From Clostridia bacterium (GTDB lineage: Bacteria > Bacillota > Clostridia > Lachnospirales > CAG-274), in the NCBI GenBank assembly GCA_030536675.1, contig JAUNPM010000008.1, positions 1 to 19,069 on the forward strand: a stretch of 19,069 nucleotides of DNA. The letters are read 5' to 3'. Positions 8,801 through 14,884 of this stretch are shown here, piece by piece (the stretch's first letter is position 1; each line of letters opens with the position of its first letter). The notes under the pieces are model-generated. The model made no database searches. It saw nothing but the letters and a program-made list of their open reading frames with translations, and was not told the origin of the DNA. The position numbers and the translations under genes are program-made.

Positions 8801-9243
8801 TTGGAAGCGAACCAAATTACGGCTGGGCAAAAATAGAGAGAAAAGGACAGGTCGTTGCTCTTTATGCTTCTCTTAACGGAACAGACTGGTATAAGATGGA
8901 TGAGTTTACAACAACATTACCAGAAACAGTTTACGTAGGCTTTGCTACAGACGCTGCACAGGATTCAATGCCTCTTGTAAAATACAACGGAACAGTATTC
9001 AGCAATATTTCACTTGAAACAACAGATGTTGAAATAGGCAGTGGTGATGTTGTTGTTGACGGCAAGCTTGATATTAATGATGTAAACGCAGTGTTTGACT
9101 ATGTGTTGGATCCCGAAAAATCACCTCTTACCGAAGAACAGCTTGCAAATGCAAGAGTTTCAGGAAATATGAACATTACAACAAGAGATGTTGCCCAAAT
9201 ATTACAGAAGGTTCTTGATCCCGATTACGAATTTACAAAATAG
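5881..9243 (+). CDS. Secreted multidomain pectate lyase, family PL1, with C-terminal dockerin-like domain
   Basis: The ATG at 5881 follows AAAGGAG and opens a signal peptide (residues 1-25, ending ...N-T-F-A). Order in the 1120-residue product: fibronectin-III-like region ~36-250 with a long insertion; PL1 beta-helix ~253-580; a calcium-binding-type segment D-T-D-G-D-G-I-P-D-E-W-E ~656-680, often placed after bacterial PL1 domains; Ig-like domain ~720-820; a concanavalin-like domain resembling DUF1349 ~828-1046; dockerin-like tail ~1052-1115. PL1 evidence is the I-D-H-C-T-F-S-W-G-V-D-E-S segment (398-410; D399 and D408 probable calcium ligands) and H-G-T-R-N-P-R (475-481), which carries the catalytic/substrate-binding arginines. 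It would cleave polygalacturonate by calcium-dependent beta-elimination outside the cell. Assignment of the side domains is less certain than that of the catalytic one. Confidence 0.88.
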   Translation: MTKRLTALVMTLVMILSVAGVNTFARYSVEDGSYNYRKTEDVEASIEGDKVVITWPAVDKSGNLINANPLESDSLYGDPKGSWTYPTQGMIIEYPNWKIDGTHTANPTQLNTGECNILYGLTDNVTDYPVVCVSDKTGEKIKDAYIDGTVVANNFATAYKIEYSKDGEKWTLDHMMTTVNHGKKLYRKNDDGTFSQDSKSTFFLEDQYVEALTGNLEENTEYFIRVTATNAAKTTDNFKEFTTKITTPQGAVKYPAFPTVEGGGTYSQGGRGTETQPADVYVVTNLTDSVSDPQPGSLRYGLERRDRSDGNSEYPRIITFAVEGVINIDPAASKSARRFNIGSNTTLLGQTAPGEGITVYGASIKFTGENIISRYIRFRLGEGYDLDAATATGENIVIDHCTFSWGVDESFSAKEIINSSIQYNIIANSMTFPDKTGVNNNDAEINAGESEAKHGMGSIINGSDVTYTHNLWANHGTRNPRFEGGFTYNSVTYGNKLEFSNNVIYNWGHNSGYGGERGSGQTNMIGNYYKPGPNTLEKVNTRIFDIDGSTSKYYFKDNVMTSSAEVTANNRLGYNDVSDSAVLSSPVELVNPYSATSAEEAYNKVLDSVGASYVRDAQDARLIDEVKNGTGGFINDEFEAGGIGTATGYQAEAPKDTDGDGIPDEWEASHGLDPNDKSDATVIVTDETKSYCGYTNVEVYANDILGEWEESTVTLTAPENPVPSINGITSSEDGGIVSNGNSTDVVNYTVFKGFTYSVVKNIAGEYDSYKILLNDKVLAENTDEFTIPSDLEEGMYYLSVLAEGNKGSGISSTVHITVVDSDGKDSNLEGFTSVDIGSVGVDGSDYYNKNTNELVSTGAGHMGILNTSSTQNPDAFHFNYTTVTGDFTFTAKMDNLAKLDYMQQSGLMVRGSLDEKSEFYMPSLTYIKGEDYEGLIDIAGNTTKAKNVRTMYRSTDGGSILYTNNMLGVAAVRVGSEPNYGWAKIERKGQVVALYASLNGTDWYKMDEFTTTLPETVYVGFATDAAQDSMPLVKYNGTVFSNISLETTDVEIGSGDVVVDGKLDINDVNAVFDYVLDPEKSPLTEEQLANARVSGNMNITTRDVAQILQKVLDPDYEFTK

Positions 9244-9284
9244 TTTTATGGTAAAAAGGTGAATTTGACGCAAATTGATGAAAA

Positions 9285-9316
9285 AAGTATATTTTAAAAT
9301 ATTTTTAAAAATACTT
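9285..9316 (+). terminator. A/T hairpin after the PL1 lyase (possible terminator)
   Basis: AAGTAT (9285-9290) and ATACTT (9311-9316) close a long, nearly perfect A/T stem with one bulge. It lies about 40 bases after the PL1 stop and runs into the -35 of the next promoter. It has little G+C, so termination is uncertain. Confidence 0.35.
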
Positions 9317-9343
9317 GACAAAGGCTTAATTGTCTGTTACAAT
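9315..9343 (+). promoter_or_regulatory. Sigma-A-type promoter of the T-box/ilvN transcript
   Basis: TTGACA (9315-9320) is followed after exactly 17 bases by TACAAT (9338-9343), one mismatch from consensus. Initiation near 9350 would start the transcript about 20 bases before T-box stem I. Confidence 0.8.
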
Positions 9344-9370
9344 ACTTGTAATTAATAATTAATGGTGTTG

Positions 9371-9620
9371 ATTGAGATACAGACAATATCATAGACCGCC
9401 TTACAGAGAGCTGTCGGTTGATGCAAGACAGCAGGCTGTTGATTTTGCCTATCACTCAGGAGCTTTCCCTCGGAAATATGAGTATGAGCGGAACGGATAT
9501 GCCCCGTTACAGGCAACGGTTTGATTGAACCTGCTAAGAAGTGTATAGTGATATATACTTGAACTAGGGTGGTAACACGATGATTCGTCCCTGACTTTTT
9601 AAAAGTCAGGGATTTTTTTA
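9371..9620 (+). promoter_or_regulatory. T-box leader, probable isoleucine (ATC) specifier
   Basis: Stem I closes with TGAG (9373-9376) and CTCA (9455-9458). Its distal arm has an AGAGAG bulge (9405-9410) and CTGTC/GACAG around GGTTGATGCAA. The codon in the usual place, just before CTCAGGAGC, is ATC (9451-9453), hence isoleucine; this placement rests on my memory of leader layout. Stem II carries the expected S-turn (GGAA 9472-9475, AGTA 9481-9484), and stem III is 9539-9560. The T-box core AGGGTGGTAACACG is at 9566-9579, where TGGT suits a tRNA ending in ACCA. AGGG can pair with CCCT at 9589-9592 (antiterminator), or that CCCT joins the terminator 9588-9612, which is followed by seven T. Uncharged tRNA would favour read-through into ilvN. 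Confidence 0.92.
9588..9619 (+). terminator. T-box terminator hairpin
   Basis: TCCCTGACTTT pairs with AAAGTCAGGGA and is followed by a run of seven T (9613-9619). Its 5' arm overlaps the antiterminator partner of the T-box sequence, as expected for a tRNA-switched terminator. Confidence 0.9.
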
Positions 9621-9727
9621 ATATAAAAATAATGGAAATTTATTTAAAAATATAATTTACTCCATTGAATTAGTTATAAATTTGGTTTATAATTAAAGTC
9701 AGCATATTATTTAGGGAGGATGAGAAA

Positions 9728-10237
9728 ATGAGCAGACATATTTTGTCAATTCTTGTGGATAACCAAGCAGGTGTTTTAAGCAGGGTGTGCGGTCTTTTTT
9801 CAAGAAGAGGCTACAACATAGCTACATTGAGCGTGGGCGTCACGGAAGATGAACACATATCAAGAATAACAGTGCAGGTTGATTGTGATGATATGACTAT
9901 TGAGCAGATCGTTAAGCAGGTTGAAAAGCTCGTGGACGTTATAAGAGTTGTGGAGCTTCATTCCGAACACGGTGTTTTCAGAGAACTTGCTCTTATAAAG
10001 GTTTGTGCAAAACCTCAGCAGAGGTCTGAAATTGCCAGTATGGTTGATATATACAGAGCTAATATTATTGATGTTGCAAGTGAGACACTTACAATAGAAA
10101 TAACGGGAAAGCCAAGCAAGATCGAAGCCTTTGAATCTTTAATGGAGGCTTACGGAATAAAGGAAGTTGTAAGAACAGGTCTTACGGGTCTTTGCAGAGG
10201 AAATAATCCTATAAGAAAAACAAGAAGAGAAGAATAA
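9728..10237 (+). CDS. ilvN: Acetolactate synthase small (regulatory) subunit
   Basis: This 169-residue protein has an N-terminal ACT domain (~3-76) with H-I-L-S-I-L-V-D-N-Q-A-G-V-L-S-R at its start, the effector-binding end typical of IlvN/IlvH, then an ALS small-subunit C-terminal domain (~80-160). It binds the IlvB catalytic subunit, stimulates it and confers end-product (usually valine) feedback. The ATG is set by AGGGAGG about 8 bases upstream. It is the first gene after the T-box leader. No ilvB is present anywhere in the window, although the two are normally adjacent, so the partner must be encoded elsewhere. Confidence 0.93.
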   Translation: MSRHILSILVDNQAGVLSRVCGLFSRRGYNIATLSVGVTEDEHISRITVQVDCDDMTIEQIVKQVEKLVDVIRVVELHSEHGVFRELALIKVCAKPQQRSEIASMVDIYRANIIDVASETLTIEITGKPSKIEAFESLMEAYGIKEVVRTGLTGLCRGNNPIRKTRREE

Positions 10238-10279
10238 TATTTAGGATCGTTTTCGGTACATTTATTTTGAAATACTGAG

Positions 10280-10335
10280 GCGGAAAATTCCGCTTATGTA
10301 TATAAATTGCAAAGCAATGCTTTGCTTAAAAATTT
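10280..10335 (+). terminator. Tandem hairpins between ilvN and ilvC, second terminator-like
   Basis: A first hairpin GCGGAA-AA-TTCCGC (10280-10293) is followed by GCAAAGC-AAT-GCTTTGC (10309-10325) and a T-rich run from about 10331. The second has the form of an intrinsic terminator inside the presumed operon and lies just before the ilvC ribosome site. It may reduce ilvC expression from the T-box promoter, or mark the end of an ilvN transcript. Confidence 0.5.
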
Positions 10336-10366
10336 TTTTATTTTATTTTTTAGGAGGCAACTTAAA

Positions 10367-11389
10367 ATGTCAAATGCAAGAATATTTTATCAGGATGATT
10401 GTAATTTAAGTTTACTTGAGGGTAAAACAATTGCTGTTATCGGTTATGGTTCACAGGGTCACGCTCACGCTTTAAATGCTAAGGAGTCAGGCTGTAATGT
10501 AATCATTGGTTTATATGAAGGCAGCAAGTCTTGGAAAAAAGCTGAAGCACAGGGCTTTGAAGTTTATACTGCTGCAGAAGCTGCTAAGAAAGCTGATATT
10601 ATAATGATACTTATTAATGATGAGCTTCAGGCTGATATGTATAAAAAGGATATTGAACCGAATCTTGAAGCAGGCAATATGCTAATGTTTGCTCACGGTT
10701 TTAACATTCACTTTGGCTGCATTAAGCCACCTAAGGATGTTGACGTAACTATGATCGCTCCTAAGGGACCGGGACACACTGTAAGAAGCGAATATCAGGC
10801 AGGCAAGGGTGTTCCTTGTTTAGTGGCTGTTGAACAGGACGCAACAGGTAAGGCTCTTGATATGGCACTTGCATATGCTTTAGCTATTGGTGGTGCAAGA
10901 GCAGGTGTTCTTGAAACTACTTTCAGAACTGAAACAGAAACTGACTTGTTTGGTGAGCAGGCTGTTCTTTGCGGCGGTGTTTGTGCATTAATGCAGGCAG
11001 GTTTTGAAACTCTTTGCGAAGCAGGCTATGACCCAAGAAATGCTTACTTTGAGTGTATTCACGAAATGAAGCTTATTGTTGACTTAATTTATCAGTCAGG
11101 CTTTGCAGGTATGAGATATTCTATTTCAAACACTGCAGAATACGGTGATTATATAACAGGACCTAAGATCATAACAGAGGATACAAAGAAGGCTATGAAG
11201 AAGATCCTTTCAGATATTCAGGACGGTACATTTGCTAAGGACTTCTTGCTTGATATGTCATCTGCAGGCGGTCAGGTACACTTTAAGGCAATGAGAAAGT
11301 TAGCTGCTGAGCACTCATCAGAAAAGGTTGGAGAAGAGATCAGAAAGCTTTACAGCTGGAATGGTGAAGATAAGTTGATCAATAACTAA
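10367..11389 (+). CDS. ilvC: Ketol-acid reductoisomerase, class I
   Basis: IlvC isomerises and reduces acetolactate or 2-aceto-2-hydroxybutyrate to the dihydroxy acids of the valine, leucine and isoleucine pathways, using Mg2+ and NAD(P)H. The start at 10367 follows AGGAGG (10352-10357); the upstream in-frame ATG at 10307 lies inside a hairpin and has no ribosome site. The 340-residue product is the usual class I length. Seen: dinucleotide motif G-Y-G-S-Q-G-H-A-H-A (26-35); metal and acid residues D193 and E197 in T-D-L-F-G-E-Q, E229 and E233 in F-E-C-I-H-E-M; and S252 in R-Y-S-I-S-N-T-A. The loop after the second beta strand reads G-L-Y-E-G-S-K-S-W, with Tyr where NADPH-specific enzymes commonly have Arg. 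Confidence 0.96.
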   Translation: MSNARIFYQDDCNLSLLEGKTIAVIGYGSQGHAHALNAKESGCNVIIGLYEGSKSWKKAEAQGFEVYTAAEAAKKADIIMILINDELQADMYKKDIEPNLEAGNMLMFAHGFNIHFGCIKPPKDVDVTMIAPKGPGHTVRSEYQAGKGVPCLVAVEQDATGKALDMALAYALAIGGARAGVLETTFRTETETDLFGEQAVLCGGVCALMQAGFETLCEAGYDPRNAYFECIHEMKLIVDLIYQSGFAGMRYSISNTAEYGDYITGPKIITEDTKKAMKKILSDIQDGTFAKDFLLDMSSAGGQVHFKAMRKLAAEHSSEKVGEEIRKLYSWNGEDKLINN

Positions 11390-11427
11390 TTAATTATATC
11401 GATACATATCATATATTCATAAAAGAA

Positions 11428-11460
11428 ATGACGGGAGGCTGCCTATAGGCTTCTCGTCAT
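11428..11460 (+). terminator. Long hairpin after ilvC
   Basis: Starting from ATGACG/CGTCAT, a stem of about 12 bp (including G-T pairs) closes over a GCCTATAGGC core, 38 bases after the ilvC stop. No proper T run follows, so it may be an mRNA stabiliser or processing site rather than a terminator. The 228-bp ilvC-symporter gap holds no ORF I would call, only this and a weaker hairpin at 11565-11583. Confidence 0.4.
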
Positions 11461-11617
11461 ACCTTTAAATATTATGGCACCTTTTAAAGTGGAGAAGGCA
11501 TTTTTATAATTTTTATAAGAAAGCATATAAAGAGAGTTGTTTTTAATGGGTGTAATAAAATTTGAGCGGCAAAATTTGCAGCTTTATTTTATAATTAATT
11601 TTTGGAGGATATGAATA

Positions 11618-13201
11618 ATGAAAACAAGAAAAATCACTTGGCTTACTCAGTTTTCTTACGGCTGCGGAAACCTGTTGGGAAGCGGACCTTTGGCTATAAC
11701 AAGTGCGTGGTTGCTTATTTATCTTACTACGGTTTGTAATATTGATCCTATTCCTGCGGCTACGGTAGTTGCTTTACCTACACTTTTAGATGTTATTTTA
11801 AATCCTGTTATGGGATTTATAACGGATAATTTTTATAAAACAAGAATAGGCAGAAAGTTTGGGCGAAGAAGGTTTTTTATACTTTTGGGCATACCTCTTA
11901 TGCTTGTATATCCGTTAATGTGGCTGCCTACTTCAAGTGTGCTTTACCATTTGCTCACATTCCTTGCATTTGAGCTTATTTACACAAGTGTTATGATTCC
12001 ATATGAAACTCTTGCCGTGGAAATGACAAGTGATTTTAATATGAGAACATATCTTACGGGTTCAAAAGCGGCAATGGGTAAGGTGGCAAACTTCCTGGCA
12101 TCGGGTATTCCGGGGTTATTCTTTTTAATTTGCGGAGATGACCAGTCAAACCCTGTTCCGTATATAGCCACGGCTTGTACTTATTGCGTAATAATGGTTG
12201 TTTCACTTATTCTTTTATACTGCAATTCATGGGAGCGCTCTCCCGAAGAGGTAAAGGAAGAAAATGTAAACGGACTTGGTGAAGGTCTTAAGAAATTGTA
12301 CATTGATAACTTATCTACATTGAAGTTAAGGGTATTCAGACATCATTTGGGAATGTATCTTTTTGGGTTTGGTGCTGAATGGCTCTTTACATCAACTTTT
12401 ACATATTTTGTTGTATATGTACTTAATCAGCAGAAGGCTCTTGCTGCTTCAATGAACAGCTTGTCAGCGGTTTTACAGCTTATATCAACCTTTGTTACAA
12501 TGGGCATTGTAGCAAAAAAAGGCTTTAAAAAACCGTATATTATGGGACTTTCCGTTGTAATACTTGCAACCTTGGGTTATATATTTACGGCATTGTTCGG
12601 CTATCACGAGGCTACTGTTCTTATAATAATAATTACGTGTATATTTGGACTTGGCACAGGAGCGGTTTATTATATCCCTTGGAGTACATATACATTTATG
12701 GCTGATGTTGATGAAGTTGTTACCGACAGAAGACGTGAAGGCGTTTATGCAGGTGCAATGACTATGGCAGGTAAGCTTATGAGATTTATAGTTGTGCAGG
12801 CTCTCGGCATAACTCTTGCGGTAAACGGATTTACCAAGGGAGCGGAAGAGCAGCCTTTATCTGCGGTTCACGCAATTATGGGCATACTTTTAATAGGTGT
12901 GTGCGGTCTTGCGGTTATAGGCATAATATTTACTTTAAAAATGAAACTTAATCATAAAACTCACCAAATTGTTATTGATGAAATAGCGAGAGTTCACAAT
13001 GGCGGAAGAAAAGAAGATGTTAAGCCCGAAGTTAAGGAAGTTATCGAAAAACTTTCAGGCTTTAAGTATGAGGAGTGTTTCGGCAACAACAATATGGGTT
13101 ATCACGAGGGTGAAAAATTCTTTACACCTAAGAATACACTTATCTGTATTGCCATTGTTGTGGTGATAGTTTTATTTTTCTATATATCTTTACATAAATA
13201 A
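11618..13201 (+). CDS. GPH (MelB-type) sugar:cation symporter, possible oligogalacturonide importer
   Basis: This 527-residue membrane protein belongs to the glycoside-pentoside-hexuronide symporters of the major facilitator superfamily. The N-terminal F-S-Y-G-C-G-N and the L-L-D-V-I-L-N-P-V-M-G-F-I-T-D segment (~57-71, matching the MelB D-x3-(D/N)-P-x-x-G-x-x-x-D cation-site pattern) are diagnostic, followed by R-x-G-R-K-F-G-R-R-R. It is longer than typical GPH proteins (about 450-480) because of a charged segment (~440-500) and an extra C-terminal helix (~505-524). The substrate is not readable. The Dickeya oligogalacturonide carrier TogT is a GPH protein, and two pectate lyases lie upstream, so import of lyase products is my inference. 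A GGAGG site supports the start. Its place inside an amino acid operon is odd. Confidence 0.82.
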   Translation: MKTRKITWLTQFSYGCGNLLGSGPLAITSAWLLIYLTTVCNIDPIPAATVVALPTLLDVILNPVMGFITDNFYKTRIGRKFGRRRFFILLGIPLMLVYPLMWLPTSSVLYHLLTFLAFELIYTSVMIPYETLAVEMTSDFNMRTYLTGSKAAMGKVANFLASGIPGLFFLICGDDQSNPVPYIATACTYCVIMVVSLILLYCNSWERSPEEVKEENVNGLGEGLKKLYIDNLSTLKLRVFRHHLGMYLFGFGAEWLFTSTFTYFVVYVLNQQKALAASMNSLSAVLQLISTFVTMGIVAKKGFKKPYIMGLSVVILATLGYIFTALFGYHEATVLIIIITCIFGLGTGAVYYIPWSTYTFMADVDEVVTDRRREGVYAGAMTMAGKLMRFIVVQALGITLAVNGFTKGAEEQPLSAVHAIMGILLIGVCGLAVIGIIFTLKMKLNHKTHQIVIDEIARVHNGGRKEDVKPEVKEVIEKLSGFKYEECFGNNNMGYHEGEKFFTPKNTLICIAIVVVIVLFFYISLHK

Positions 13202-13211
13202 TAAAATCAAG

Positions 13212-13245
13212 GTGTACACCGCAGACAGCAATTTGCGGTGTGCAC
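13212..13245 (+). repeat. 12-bp perfect-stem hairpin between the symporter and cimA
   Basis: GTGTACACCGCA (13212-13223) pairs with TGCGGTGTGCAC (13234-13245) through 12 bp with one G-T wobble and a 10-base loop. No T run follows on either strand. It lies 13 bases before the cimA ribosome site, so it could act as a terminator of unusual type, an RNA processing or stability element, or a protein-binding site. Confidence 0.6.
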
Positions 13246-13272
13246 AATCAAAAAACGGGAGGCGATACATAT

Positions 13273-14721
13273 ATGATAACTGTTTTTGACTCTACATTAA
13301 GAGATGGAGCTCAAGCTGAGGGTGTATCTTTTAGTGTAGAGGACAAAATCAAAATAGTAAAAGCTATTGATGAATTGGGAATAAGCTATGTTGAAGCGGG
13401 AAACCCCGGCTCAAATCCCAAGGATCTTGAGTTCTTTGAAAGAATAAAATCAATAAAGCTTAATAATACAAAAGTTGCTGCCTTCGGAAGTACAAGAAGA
13501 CGTGGCATTTCACCCTCAGAGGATGGAAATGTTCAGGCATTGCTGGGGGCAGATGTTGATACTGTTGCTATTTTCGGCAAGTCGTGGGATTTCCATGTGA
13601 CAGATATAATCAATGCTACTCTTCAGGAAAATCTTGAAATGATATATGACACCATACTTTATCTTAAGGATAAGGGTAAGGAGGTTGTATTTGATGCGGA
13701 GCATTTTTATGACGGTTATAAAAATAACTCCGAGTATGCAATGAAAACTCTTGATGCGGCGGTACAGGCAGGCGCAGACTGCATATGTCTTTGCGATACA
13801 AACGGAGGAACCTTTCCTGATGAAATATATGAAATAACAAAGGAAGTTGTGGAACGTTTTAATGTTATGATAGGAGTACACGCCCACAATGACTGTGGTA
13901 TGGCTGTGGCAAATACAATAATGGCGGTCAAGGCAGGTGCAGCTCATATTCAGGGAACAATGACAGGCTTTGGTGAAAGATGCGGTAATACAAATCTTTC
14001 GACTGTTATACCCGATCTGCAGCTTAAGCTGAATTATAAATGTATTCCCGATGAAAATATGACAAAGCTTACGCATATTGCCAGAGAAGTGAGCGAAATT
14101 GCCAATCTTAAGCTAAATGACAGAGCTCCATTTGTTGGAAAAACCGCTTTTGCTCACAAGGGCGGTATGCATATAGACGGTGTGAGCAAAAACAGCAAGA
14201 GTTTTGAACACATTGACCCGACCCTTGTGGGAAATGAAAGAAAATTCCTTACAAGTGAGGTTGCGGGAAGAACTACGATACTTTCTATGATACAGAAAAT
14301 TGCCCCCAATATTGAAAAAAATTCTCCCGAAACAGGAAGAATAATAGAAAGGCTTAAAGAGCTTGAATATGAGGGCTATCAATTTGAAGGAGCCGAGGGA
14401 GGCTTTGAGCTTGTAATAAGAAAGGAACTTGGAAAATACAAGCCGTTTTTTGAGCTTGAAACCTTTAAAATTATAGGAGAGCACACGGTTGACAGTGAAA
14501 ATCAAACTGCTACTGCAATGATAAAGGTGTCTGTTGACGGTAAAAAAGAAATAACCGCAGCAGAAGGGGAGGGTCCCGTAAATGCACTTGACAAGGCTCT
14601 CAGAAAAGCCCTTGAGGTGTTTTATCCTGCTCTTTCGGAGGTGCATCTTACTGATTATAAGGTAAGAGTACTTGACGGAAATTCCGCAACGGCATCAAAG
14701 GTAAGAGTTCTTATAGAATGA
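13273..14721 (+). CDS. cimA: (R)-citramalate synthase, C-terminus lost by frameshift
   Basis: CimA condenses pyruvate with acetyl-CoA to (R)-citramalate, the first step of threonine-independent isoleucine synthesis. The start at 13273 follows GGGAGGC by about 9 bases; the in-frame ATG at 13240 lies in a hairpin. The 482-residue product has the HMGL-like barrel (~1-270) with F-D-S-T-L-R-D-G-A-Q-A-E-G-V (5-18; D11 metal ligand), G-N-P-G-S-N-P-K-D (43-51), typical of CimA rather than LeuA, and H-A-H-N-D-C-G (203-209). A linker with G-K-T-A-F-A-H-K-G-G-M-H-I-D follows, then a LeuA-dimer regulatory domain (~370-482). The frame ends at ...K-V-R-V-L-I-E, and the remaining conserved tail lies in the +1 frame. 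Catalytic residues are intact, so activity may persist with altered feedback. Confidence 0.9.
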   Translation: MITVFDSTLRDGAQAEGVSFSVEDKIKIVKAIDELGISYVEAGNPGSNPKDLEFFERIKSIKLNNTKVAAFGSTRRRGISPSEDGNVQALLGADVDTVAIFGKSWDFHVTDIINATLQENLEMIYDTILYLKDKGKEVVFDAEHFYDGYKNNSEYAMKTLDAAVQAGADCICLCDTNGGTFPDEIYEITKEVVERFNVMIGVHAHNDCGMAVANTIMAVKAGAAHIQGTMTGFGERCGNTNLSTVIPDLQLKLNYKCIPDENMTKLTHIAREVSEIANLKLNDRAPFVGKTAFAHKGGMHIDGVSKNSKSFEHIDPTLVGNERKFLTSEVAGRTTILSMIQKIAPNIEKNSPETGRIIERLKELEYEGYQFEGAEGGFELVIRKELGKYKPFFELETFKIIGEHTVDSENQTATAMIKVSVDGKKEITAAEGEGPVNALDKALRKALEVFYPALSEVHLTDYKVRVLDGNSATASKVRVLIE

Positions 14722-14842
14722 CAGCTGGACTACTGTGGGAGTGTCAAAGGATATTATTGAGGCAAGCTGGATCGCTTTAGTTGATTCAATAGAATATAAA
14801 TTAATAAAAGACATTGAAAAGAAATTTAAAGAATTTCTTTGA
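14720..14842 (+). pseudogene. cimA: Out-of-frame remnant of the CimA C-terminus
   Basis: In the +1 frame relative to cimA, 40 codons read D-S-W-T-T-V-G-V-S-K-D-I-I-E-A-S-W and on through A-L-V-D-S-I-E-Y-K, ending at TGA 14840-14842. This is the conserved end of citramalate synthases (S-W-x-T-V-G-V-S-x-x-I-I-E-A-S-W-x-A-L-V-D-S-I-E). It directly abuts ...V-L-I-E of the main frame. Homologues as I recall them carry a few extra residues at the junction, so a small deletion not divisible by three is more likely than a one-base insertion. There is no start codon or ribosome site for separate translation. Confidence 0.85.
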
Positions 14843-14884
14843 TGATTTGATAAATAATAATTAACTTTTAGGAGGAAAAATACT

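Noticed and set aside
9474..9484. Alternative T-box specifier (ATA or TAT) before AGTA
   Set aside because: GGAA and AGTA flanked by CTC/GAG form the stem II S-turn hairpin, so these bases are its loop rather than the stem I specifier.
13516..14076. 186-residue minus-strand frame inside cimA
   Set aside because: It is antisense to a well-supported gene, shows no recognisable domain, and has a composition typical of a shadow frame.
13273..14721. 2-isopropylmalate synthase (leuA) as the identity of this gene
   Set aside because: The G-N-P-G-S-N-P-K-D-x-E-F-F segment and the C-terminal tail are those of citramalate synthase.
14700..14730. Programmed +1 frameshift at GAA-TGA-C in cimA, by analogy with prfB
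   Set aside because: The UGA-C context matches, but the P-site codon GAA would re-pair poorly with AAU and there is no Shine-Dalgarno-like stimulator just upstream. A small deletion or sequence error explains it better.
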